A stretch of DNA of 64,000 bases. Source: Actinomycetes bacterium. GTDB lineage: Bacteria > Actinomycetota > Acidimicrobiia > Acidimicrobiales > Microtrichaceae. The stretch is from positions 1 to 64,000 of the forward strand of contig JAEYSR010000171.1 of NCBI GenBank assembly GCA_023434535.1, in the 5' to 3' direction. The notes beneath the pieces are model-generated. The model did no database searches and had not been told where the DNA came from. It worked only from the letters and a program-made list of their open reading frames with translations. Below, piece by piece: positions 57,767-64,000 of this stretch (positions within the stretch are counted from its first letter, which is position 1; each line of letters starts with the position of its first letter). The position numbers and the translations under genes are program-made.

Positions 57767-59595
57767 CGAACCGTCTCCGGATCCGCCCGACGGCTGCCGG
57801 CGCCGTGCTCGTCGTCACGATGGCGGTGCTCGCCGCTGCGTGCTCCGGGAGCGACAGCCAGGCCGGCGGCGGCGACGACGACCGCAGCGAGTGCATCCAG
57901 GTGGACGCCGCGGTCAGCTCCGAGAAGATCCAGCTGCTCGGCGACCTGGCCGACGACTTCAACGCCTCGGGGGCCGAGGTCGACGGCACCTGCGTCGACG
58001 TGGAGGTGCAGAAGGTCGCCTCCGGTGTCGCCACCCAGAGGCTGGCCGACGGCTGGGACACGTCCACCGACGGCCCGCGACCGATCATCTGGTCCCCGGC
58101 TGCCAGTGCGTGGGGCGAGATCCTGAACGAGCGCCTGGCCTCGGCCGGGAAGCCGGCGATGGCCGTCGACCCCGTGTCGTTCATGAACACCCCGCTCGTG
58201 ATCGCCATGCCGGAGCCGATGGCGACGGCGCTGGGATGGCCCGGCAAGCCCATCGGCTGGTCCGACATCCTCGCCCTCTCCCGCTCGGAGAACGGCTGGG
58301 CCGACTACGGCCACCCCGAGTGGGGTCGCTTCCGACTCGGCAAGACCAACCCGAACTACTCGACCTCCGGTCTCCACGCGCTGATCGCCCAGACCTACGC
58401 CGCCACCGGGAAGACCTCGGCGATGAGCACGGAGGACCTCCAGAACCCGGCCGTGCAGCAGTACGGGACCGACATCGAGTCGTCGGTCGTGCACTACGGC
58501 GACATCACGATGACGTTCCTGAACAACTGGTTCCGGGCGGATCGGAGGGGCACCGCCCTGAACTACGCCTCGGCGGTGGCGGTCGAGGAGAAGTCGGTCA
58601 TCGACTACAACGCCGGGAACCCCGACGGCGTGCTCGACCAGGGCGAGGAGCCCCGAGAGCCCAGGACCAAGCTGGTCTCGATCTACCCGACCGAGGGGAC
58701 GCTCTACTCCGACAACCCGCTCTACGTGCTCGACGCCGACTGGGTCGACGCCCAGCAGCGGGAGGCGGCCGAGAAGTTCCAGCAGTTCGTCCTCGAGCCG
58801 AAGAACCAGGAGAAGGTCCTCGAGTTCGGTTTCCGCCCCGGCAACCCCGACGTCGCCGTCGCGGCCCCCATCAGCACCGAGAACGGCGTCGACCCGAACC
58901 AGCCGCAGACCCTCCTGGAGGTGCCCCCGGGTGCGGTCATGGACCAGCTGCTGAAGGTGTGGGCCGAGCAGCGCAAGGGCGCACGCGTGATGCTCGTGAT
59001 CGACGTGTCGGGATCGATGGGCGATCCCGCGGACCCGAGCGACTCCTCGGGTCCGACCAAGCTCGACCTGGCCAAGGACGCCGTCATCGAGGGTCTGGAC
59101 CAGTTCAAGGCCGACGACCTGGTCGGGGTGCGCGTCTTCACCAGCGGGATCGACGGAGGCGACGCGACCTACGTCGACCTCGCCCCGGTCCAGCCGATCG
59201 GCCCGAACCGCGAGCGCATCAAGAACCAGGTCGGCGACCTCGTCCCGCTGAACGGGACTCCGCTGTACGACGTCACACGGACGTCGTACGACCAGATGCT
59301 GGAGGGCTACGACCCCGCTCTCATCAACGCCGTGATCGTCCTCACCGACGGACGCAACGACGACGGCGATGCGGCGGACGACCGGTCGCAGCTCGACGCC
59401 CTCCTCGCCGACGTCAAGGACAACAACGACGGTGAGAACTCCCGGCCGGTGCGGATCTTCACGATCGCCTACGGCGGCGACACCAACCCCGGCGAGCTGA
59501 AGCGGATCGCCGAGGCGTCCAACGCGACGGCCTACACGGCGACCGACGCCACCACGATCAACGACGTGTTCGCCGCGGTGGTCAGCAACTTCTGA
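57763..59595 (+). CDS. Lipoprotein with solute-binding domain and C-terminal VWA domain
   Basis: This 610-residue surface lipoprotein has a signal peptide ending in LAAAC (lipid Cys about 26). The extracellular solute-binding domain (about 38-385) shows SSEKIQLLGDLADDFNASG, IIWSPAASAWGEILNERLAS and VIAMPEPMATALGWP. The VWA domain (about 405-608) has the MIDAS motif DVSGSMGD near 414, a TPLYD Thr and LTDGRNDDGD. It should bind a ligand and a metal-dependent partner outside the membrane. The ATG at 57763 overlaps the upstream stop by 4 nt. Its gene ends 24 bp from a convergent gene. Confidence 0.88.
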   Translation: MTNRLRIRPTAAGAVLVVTMAVLAAACSGSDSQAGGGDDDRSECIQVDAAVSSEKIQLLGDLADDFNASGAEVDGTCVDVEVQKVASGVATQRLADGWDTSTDGPRPIIWSPAASAWGEILNERLASAGKPAMAVDPVSFMNTPLVIAMPEPMATALGWPGKPIGWSDILALSRSENGWADYGHPEWGRFRLGKTNPNYSTSGLHALIAQTYAATGKTSAMSTEDLQNPAVQQYGTDIESSVVHYGDITMTFLNNWFRADRRGTALNYASAVAVEEKSVIDYNAGNPDGVLDQGEEPREPRTKLVSIYPTEGTLYSDNPLYVLDADWVDAQQREAAEKFQQFVLEPKNQEKVLEFGFRPGNPDVAVAAPISTENGVDPNQPQTLLEVPPGAVMDQLLKVWAEQRKGARVMLVIDVSGSMGDPADPSDSSGPTKLDLAKDAVIEGLDQFKADDLVGVRVFTSGIDGGDATYVDLAPVQPIGPNRERIKNQVGDLVPLNGTPLYDVTRTSYDQMLEGYDPALINAVIVLTDGRNDDGDAADDRSQLDALLADVKDNNDGENSRPVRIFTIAYGGDTNPGELKRIAEASNATAYTATDATTINDVFAAVVSNF

Positions 59596-59619
59596 TCGTG
59601 CACCCCGGCCTGTGGCCGC

Positions 59620-60669
59620 TCAGCGGCTGAAGAAGGGCCCTTCCTCGCTGCGGTTGGACGCCAGGTCGCACACCACGTCGCGGTGGATGCACTGGGAGAT
59701 CTCCCGCTGCAGGGCGTCCGGCTCCCAGCCGTTGAAGAAGTCGCCGTGGGCCGAGAACACCGAACCCGACGCCAGTCGCAGCTCGTGGCCGGGTCCGCTG
59801 ATCGGGAACTTGATGCTGGTCGTCAGCTGCGGCACCGACACCGGATGCGTGCTCGGACAGGACCCGCGACGCGAGTACGTCATGTGGGACCGGTGGCCGG
59901 GGACATCGGCGTTCTGGCCGTCCCAGCAGTCCGGGAAGGTCAGCACGAGGGTCAGGGGTGCCTGCTCGGGGCAGGCCGGCGGTTCGTCCGCCAGCTCGGT
60001 GCGCACCCCGCACGTCCAGCCGACGGCCTCTCCCGGCTGGGCCGTGGTGGCGTACGGGTCTCCGGCGAGCATCTCGAGCCCGTCGGGGAAGGCCTGGACC
60101 GACGTCGGGTCGATGCCCGGCGCCGCCCGGTAGTAGGCGTGGATCCCGACCGGCTCCAGCACGGTGTCGCCGTCGTAGAGCGTCGGCTGCCAGTAGGCGG
60201 CGTCGTCGCCCGGCTTGTCGCAGGTCGTGGCGCCGGAGCGCAGGGAGTCCGCGGTGCTGTTCTCGTCGGTGGCCACCGCCCCGTAGAAGTCGTGGCGGTG
60301 CGAGACCCCGACCTCTCCGGGGAACACGATCGGGTCGACCTCACCGGAGTGCGAGTAGCTGCACTCCGCGACGAACTGCCCGACGCCCCCCTGGGGCCCG
60401 AGGTGCCTCGCCGGAGATGCGACCGTGCCGTCGGACCACACCGGCGGATCGTCGAGCGGCATCGACATGTCCTGCGCATCGTGGTGCATCGAGCCCGACA
60501 TGACGGACCCGTCGGGCATCCGATGGGAGCCCTCGTCCCGGGCAGCGGTGCCGTCCCCGATCAGGAGGGCGGCCGCCGCCACCAGGACGAGGACGACCAG
60601 CAGCGCAGCCCCTGCGGCCAGACCGCTCCGGTCGGCCCGGCCTCCGTCGTCGGCGACGTCCTCACCCAC
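59620..60669 (-). CDS. Secreted/anchored DUF1996-domain protein
   Basis: This 349-residue protein has an N-terminal membrane segment (GLAAGAALLVVLVLVAAAALLI, about 17-37) and a DUF1996 domain with SHRHDFYGAVATDENSTADSLRSGATTC, YWQPTLYDGDTVLEPVGIHAYYRA, GWTCGV and FPDCWDGQN, then HMTYSRRGSCPSTHPVSVPQL. DUF1996 proteins are secreted, found in fungi and actinobacteria, and of unknown activity. The start GTG at 60669 overlaps the stop of the beta-helix lipoprotein gene by 8 nt, implying a two-gene operon. Confidence 0.87.
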   Translation of the reverse strand: MGEDVADDGGRADRSGLAAGAALLVVLVLVAAAALLIGDGTAARDEGSHRMPDGSVMSGSMHHDAQDMSMPLDDPPVWSDGTVASPARHLGPQGGVGQFVAECSYSHSGEVDPIVFPGEVGVSHRHDFYGAVATDENSTADSLRSGATTCDKPGDDAAYWQPTLYDGDTVLEPVGIHAYYRAAPGIDPTSVQAFPDGLEMLAGDPYATTAQPGEAVGWTCGVRTELADEPPACPEQAPLTLVLTFPDCWDGQNADVPGHRSHMTYSRRGSCPSTHPVSVPQLTTSIKFPISGPGHELRLASGSVFSAHGDFFNGWEPDALQREISQCIHRDVVCDLASNRSEEGPFFSR

Positions 60670-62125
60670 CGGCGGGAGCGGCGGGCAGCTGGATCGAGGC
60701 GACGTCGACCGCCATGGGAGCGGTGAACTTGACCGGCTTGGCCGTGGTCGCTTCGGGCATGTTCTCTTGCTCCGGCGGCTCCGGAGTCGACTTGTAGGAG
60801 TCGGCGGCCGGCTTCTCGGCCGGGCTCCCCATCAGCCCGATCAGGTCGAGCGGCGACGCGTTCCAGTCGGTCGCCGTGGGCTCGCCGTTGCAGGGCGCCA
60901 GCTGCTGAAGATCCGCTGGTTGCGAGGTCGCCGCCACGTTGTCGGAGAAGCAGTTGCGCAACGTCTCGGTCGTCTGGCCCGATCCCGTGAGGTCGACGGT
61001 CCCGACCGCCAGGTCGGCCACCTTGGAGGCCGAGACGTCGTTGCCGATGACGGAGATCTCGATCGGGTTCCACATCACGATGCAGCCGTCGCCGATGATC
61101 TCGACCTCGACGCACTTGTCGGCGGGGATGGTCGGCTGGGTCCCGTCGGCCTTGGCCGGGGTCTCGTCGCACGGCGTGTTCCAGTCGGACTCCGGCGGGG
61201 CGAGGTCGTTGGCGTCGGACTCGGGGAACGGGACGAGGCCGATGCCGGTCCGGTCGTGGTTCCAGACGCGGTTCTTGGTGATGGTCGCCTTGACCGCTCC
61301 GGCCGGCAGGATCCCGTTGCCCTGGGCCAGGAGCGACACGTCGATGCCGGGGCCGTCGAGCATGTTGTTGTCGTGCACGAGGTTGCCGGCGATGGTCGTC
61401 TCCCGGCTGGGGTAGCACAGCTCGTAGGAGCCCGAGTTGGGGACGATGCCGGCCCGGTTGTTCGCGAACTCGGAGTTGACGATGTACAGGTCACCACCGG
61501 AGTTGGTGCCCGAGTAGCCGAGGCCGTTGTACTCGGAGACGACCTCGCTGATGACGGCGTCGCACTTGTAGCACTCGCCGATGTAGAAGCCGGCGTCGGG
61601 GCTGCCCGAGCCGTAGCTGTGGTCGAACTGGCCGTGATAGGCGTCGAAGGCGTAGATGCCGTAGTCGCCGTTGCGGTACGCGGTCAGGTACGAGCCGCGG
61701 TAGCGGTCCGACCCGGTCCAGAAGAACCCGTTCGACACGTAGTTGCGTGCCGTCATGTTCTCCACGACGACACCGTCGGTGTCGAGCGCCCGGATGCCGT
61801 TCTCGAGCTTGAACTCGCCGTCGAGGATGACCTTGTTGCGGTCGACGCCGCGGATCGTGATGTCCGGGGTGGTGACGTCGACGGCCTCGTTGTAGACGCC
61901 CTCGTCGATCAGGACCAGGTCGCCCTCCTCGGCCGAGTCGACTGCGGCCTGGATGGTCGTCTGGTCCTGCGGCACCCGGATGGCCTCGAGCCCGTCGACG
62001 ACCGAGGTCACGCGGGTGGGTGACTCGTCGTCGCCTCCGCCGCTCTCGTCGTCGGATCCGCACGCTCCCGCCAGAAGCGCGAACGCCAGAACTCCTGCCA
62101 GCAGCACCAGCCGTCGCCGTCCCAC
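60662..62125 (-). CDS. Right-handed parallel beta-helix lipoprotein
   Basis: This 487-residue lipoprotein has a signal peptide ending in LLAGAC and an acidic linker. The parallel beta-helix region (about 55-380) shows TTIQAAVDSAEEGDLVLIDEGVYNEAVDV, then TPDITIRGVDRNKVILDG, GVVVENMTARNYVSNGFFW, DGEF-type turns and SEFANNRAGIVPNSGSYE. The fold is NosD/pectate-lyase-like and often carbohydrate-binding or -active; no catalytic set is identified. The GTG at 62125 is preceded by AGGGGGA at a workable distance; a longer upstream frame is unlikely. It starts the operon with the DUF1996 gene. Confidence 0.85.
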   Translation of the reverse strand: MGRRRLVLLAGVLAFALLAGACGSDDESGGGDDESPTRVTSVVDGLEAIRVPQDQTTIQAAVDSAEEGDLVLIDEGVYNEAVDVTTPDITIRGVDRNKVILDGEFKLENGIRALDTDGVVVENMTARNYVSNGFFWTGSDRYRGSYLTAYRNGDYGIYAFDAYHGQFDHSYGSGSPDAGFYIGECYKCDAVISEVVSEYNGLGYSGTNSGGDLYIVNSEFANNRAGIVPNSGSYELCYPSRETTIAGNLVHDNNMLDGPGIDVSLLAQGNGILPAGAVKATITKNRVWNHDRTGIGLVPFPESDANDLAPPESDWNTPCDETPAKADGTQPTIPADKCVEVEIIGDGCIVMWNPIEISVIGNDVSASKVADLAVGTVDLTGSGQTTETLRNCFSDNVAATSQPADLQQLAPCNGEPTATDWNASPLDLIGLMGSPAEKPAADSYKSTPEPPEQENMPEATTAKPVKFTAPMAVDVASIQLPAAPAGG

Positions 62126-62204
62126 GATGACATCCCCCTGATCGCCCCGGCCGCGGGCTCCTCCCGCGGCGCCCGGCCTGTTGGACCGGGACGGGGCCGA
62201 ACCA

Positions 62205-62210
62205 TACAGT
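62205..62210 (+). promoter_or_regulatory. -10 box (TACAGT) of a leaderless cupredoxin promoter
   Basis: TACAGT ends 7 nt before the GTG at 62218. The beta-helix operon diverges 92 bp away. Confidence 0.5.
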
Positions 62211-62217
62211 CCGGGCC

Positions 62218-62625
62218 GTGAACACCACAGCACGTCGAGCGGTCCGGGTCGTCGGTGCGGCGGTCGTGGCGCTGGCCCTCGCCTCCTGCAGCAGCTCCGC
62301 GTCCTCCTACACCCTGCCGAAGGGTGAGAAGTGGACCTCCGAGGACGGCAAGGCCGTCACCGTCGAGGCGCGCGACAACGTGTTCGTCACGCAGTTCATC
62401 GAGGTGAAGAAGGGCACGAAGGTCACCTGGGACAACACCGGGCGCAACCGCCACAACGTGCTGCCCGACGACGAGGGGGACTTCACGGAGATCCCCGCCG
62501 ACGAGCTGGACCCCGGGATGTCGGCGTCGGTCACCTTCGACAAGGTCGGCGAGTTCGGCTACTACTGCTCGCTCCACGGCACCAAGAACAAGGGCATGTT
62601 CGGCGCGATCAAGGTCGTCGACTAG
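62218..62625 (+). CDS. Cupredoxin (plastocyanin/azurin-like) lipoprotein
   Basis: This 135-residue type-1 copper protein has a lipoprotein signal ending in LALASC (lipid Cys about 24). The domain carries VFVTQFIEVKKGTKVTWDNTGRNRHNVLPDDE (copper His in NRHNV) and GEFGYYCSLHGTKNKGMFGAIKV, with the C-x2-H-x5-M pattern giving Cys, His and Met ligands. It probably carries electrons at the outer face of the membrane. It is divergent from the beta-helix operon and is followed 90 bp later by the next gene on the same strand. Confidence 0.92.
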   Translation: MNTTARRAVRVVGAAVVALALASCSSSASSYTLPKGEKWTSEDGKAVTVEARDNVFVTQFIEVKKGTKVTWDNTGRNRHNVLPDDEGDFTEIPADELDPGMSASVTFDKVGEFGYYCSLHGTKNKGMFGAIKVVD

Positions 62626-62715
62626 CACCTCCGCCGAGACGGGTGTCCAGGAGTCACCCGTCGCCGTGAGCGGTTGCGCCGGCGACGGCCGGCGACCTGC
62701 AAGTCTGTACGGGCC

Positions 62716-63525
62716 ATGTCATTCCGCGACCGCTTCTTCACCCCCCGGGTGGCGCGGGCGACCACGTCGCCGTCCGCGATCCTCGCGACCGGGGCCGGTG
62801 CAGCTGCCGGGATGCTCGTCCTCGGACCTGTGGGCGCCGTGATCGGCGGCGCGGGTGCGTACGCGGCACGCGTGCTCGCCGCAGTTCCCCGTGCGCAGCG
62901 ACGACCGGGCCAGGACGTTCGTGGGCTCGTCGACCCCTGGCGCAGCTTGATGCAGGGAGTGATCGACGCCCGCCACCGCTTCGACAGGGCGATCGCCTCG
63001 GTGCGACCCGGCCCGCTCCGCGATCGCCTCCTGGAGGTCGGCACCCGTCTGGACGCGGCGGTCGACGACGCGGGACGGATCGCCCGGGCCGGCAACACGC
63101 TGTCGGAGGGCCGCAAGCAGATCGACGTGCCGTCCATCCGGCACGAGCTCGACTTCGCGCGGTCCGGACCGCAGACCGAACGCACGGCGCAGACGATCAG
63201 GTCGATCGAGGCGCAGCTGGAGTCCGCGGCCCGCCTCGACGGGACCATCGACGACACCGTCGACCGGCTCCGCCTCCTGGACGCCCGCCTGGACGAGACC
63301 GTGACCCGGACGGTCGAGCTCGCCGTGACCCAGGCGGACGTGGGCGAGGTGGGCGGGATCGGCACCGAGGTCGAGGCGATCGTGTCGGAGATGGAGTCGC
63401 TGCGCCTCGCGGTCGAGGAGACCGACGGGACCGACGTGGAGCGGGCCGACGGGACCGACCTGGAGCGAGCCGACGGGACCGACACCGGGCAGACCGGTGG
63501 CACCGCAGGGACGAGCCCGGCGTGA
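62716..63525 (+). CDS. Helical protein with acidic repeat tail, upstream of murJ
   Basis: This 269-residue protein begins SFRDRFFTPRVARATTSPSAIL, then has a hydrophobic Gly/Ala-rich stretch (LATGAGAAAGMLVLGPVGAVIGGAGAYAA, about 24-52) and a long helical, coiled-coil-like region. The last 30 residues hold a tandem repeat (DGTDVERA, DGTDLERA, DGTDT) encoded by 24-bp repeats at about 63422-63484. The ATG at 62716 is preferred to an in-frame start at 62674. Its stop overlaps the murJ GTG as GTGA, so it is coupled to murJ. The function is unknown. Confidence 0.72.
   Translation: MSFRDRFFTPRVARATTSPSAILATGAGAAAGMLVLGPVGAVIGGAGAYAARVLAAVPRAQRRPGQDVRGLVDPWRSLMQGVIDARHRFDRAIASVRPGPLRDRLLEVGTRLDAAVDDAGRIARAGNTLSEGRKQIDVPSIRHELDFARSGPQTERTAQTIRSIEAQLESAARLDGTIDDTVDRLRLLDARLDETVTRTVELAVTQADVGEVGGIGTEVEAIVSEMESLRLAVEETDGTDVERADGTDLERADGTDTGQTGGTAGTSPA
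63422..63484 (+). repeat. In-frame 24-bp tandem repeat (about 2.5 copies)
   Basis: The repeat unit starts GACGGGACCGACGTGGAGCG and is preserved in reading frame, giving DGT-D-(V/L)-ER-A peptides at the C-terminus of the preceding gene's product. It is likely to vary in copy number by slippage. Confidence 0.7.
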
Positions 63526-64000
63526 GCGGGACCGACTTCCGCGAGGACGACACGCGCTGGGACGACGAGTCGCTCGAGGACGACGTCGCGGCGGAGCAGG
63601 CCGGCGTCGGCGACGACGAGATCCTGGAGCGCCACGAGACGACCCCCGTGGTCGACGACCGTCGTGGCCGCAGCCTCCTGCGGGCGAGCGCCATGCCCGC
63701 CGTCGGGACGACGCTGAGCCGGGCGACCGGCCTGATCCGCGTCGGTGCCCTCACCTACGCGCTCGGCCTCACGACGATCGCCGACGTCTACAACCTGGCG
63801 AACACCACGCCGAACATCCTGTACGAGCTGGTGCTGGGTGGCGTCCTGTCCTCCACGTTGGTCCCGCTGTTCGTCCGCACCCTCGACGACGCCGACGACG
63901 ACACCGCCTCGGTGGTGACCACCGTGGCCTTCTCCGCGATCGTCGTGATGACGCTGCTCGGCGTCGTGGCCGCACCGTGGGTCAACCGGCTCTTCGCGAT
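63522..64000 (+). CDS. murJ: Lipid II flippase MurJ (5' part, cut by window end)
   Basis: About 159 residues are visible before the window ends. An acidic N-terminal tail of about 45 residues (SGTDFREDDTRWDDESLEDD) is followed by LLRASAMPAVGTTLSRATGLIRVGALTYALG and DVYNLANTTPNILYELVLGGVLSSTLVPLFV, the hallmark N-terminus of MurJ/MviN, with membrane segments. MurJ moves lipid II to the outer face. GTG at 63522 overlaps the upstream stop. The gene continues past 64000 and is therefore partial. Confidence 0.93.
   Translation, partial: MSGTDFREDDTRWDDESLEDDVAAEQAGVGDDEILERHETTPVVDDRRGRSLLRASAMPAVGTTLSRATGLIRVGALTYALGLTTIADVYNLANTTPNILYELVLGGVLSSTLVPLFVRTLDDADDDTASVVTTVAFSAIVVMTLLGVVAAPWVNRLFA

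Noticed and set aside
1..64000. CRISPR arrays, insertion sequences, prophage or integrase genes
   Set aside because: No regularly spaced repeats, transposase, integrase or phage structural genes were recognised. The only nuclease gene is the DUF222-HNH protein.

Overview
This is a GC-rich (roughly 70% by eye), densely coded bacterial chromosome segment, most likely from an actinobacterium of the class Acidimicrobiia or a close relative. The evidence for that is indirect. It carries the actinobacterial order holA / rpsT / lepA / hrcA-dnaJ-rsmE, a BldD-like regulator, PAC2 and DUF222-HNH proteins, a FadD32/FAAL-type ligase, class II DAHP synthase, TANNNT promoters directly upstream of start codons, and frequent GTGA stop/start overlaps. 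No prophage, insertion sequence, integrase or CRISPR array was seen. The assignment to a class is inference; no database search was run.

Layout. 1-1.9 kb: the end of an unknown gene, a membrane protein and an L,D-transpeptidase lipoprotein. 2.2-5.1 kb: a sugar-modification operon (aminotransferase, epimerase, glycosyltransferase). 5.1-9.2 kb: a SnoaL-like/SDR pair, a membrane-anchored polysaccharide deacetylase and a polytopic membrane protein. 9.2-19.5 kb: core information processing (BldD-like regulator, rsmE-dnaJ-hrcA under a CIRCE operator, lepA, rpsT, holA) and a comEA-comEC competence pair, with a GC-rich repeat array between hrcA and lepA. 19.6-24 kb: methylmalonate-semialdehyde dehydrogenase, a CnoX-type thioredoxin, an APH-fold phosphotransferase and a PAC2 protein. 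24-33 kb: a Liv-type ABC import cassette compressed into three polypeptides, next to a fatty-acyl-AMP ligase. 33-41 kb: leuS, tRNA-Ala(GGC), nadD-LytR_C-rsfS, a group 2 sigma factor, class II DAHP synthase and an ASCH/wHTH protein. 42-47.8 kb: a DUF222-HNH protein, sulfite reductase plus APS reductase, a GNAT-like protein and a PaaX-like regulator. 47.9-50.3 kb: a MoxR ATPase/CoxE-type VWA pair. 50.4-55.3 kb: an ABC-F ATPase, a GNAT enzyme, a P-loop kinase, a beta-lactamase-fold lipoprotein and proA. 55.3-59.6 kb: an operon of a CbbX-like AAA ATPase, a membrane-anchored solute-binding-like protein and a solute-binding/VWA lipoprotein. 59.6-64 kb: a DUF1996 protein, a beta-helix lipoprotein, a cupredoxin lipoprotein, a coiled protein and the start of murJ.

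The most striking items are: (1) a 1058-residue single ORF joining a complete MFS transporter to two LivF/LivG-type ABC ATPases, beside a fused LivH-LivM permease; (2) the AAA / solute-binding / solute-binding-VWA operon, a possible cell-surface MoxR-VWA-like system whose role I cannot name; (3) twelve genes with a TANNNT box 6-8 nt upstream of the start codon, implying widespread leaderless transcription; (4) a perfect CIRCE operator that contains the hrcA -10 box and ends on the start codon; and (5) a nitrite/sulfite reductase with complete cluster-binding cysteine sets in both halves.
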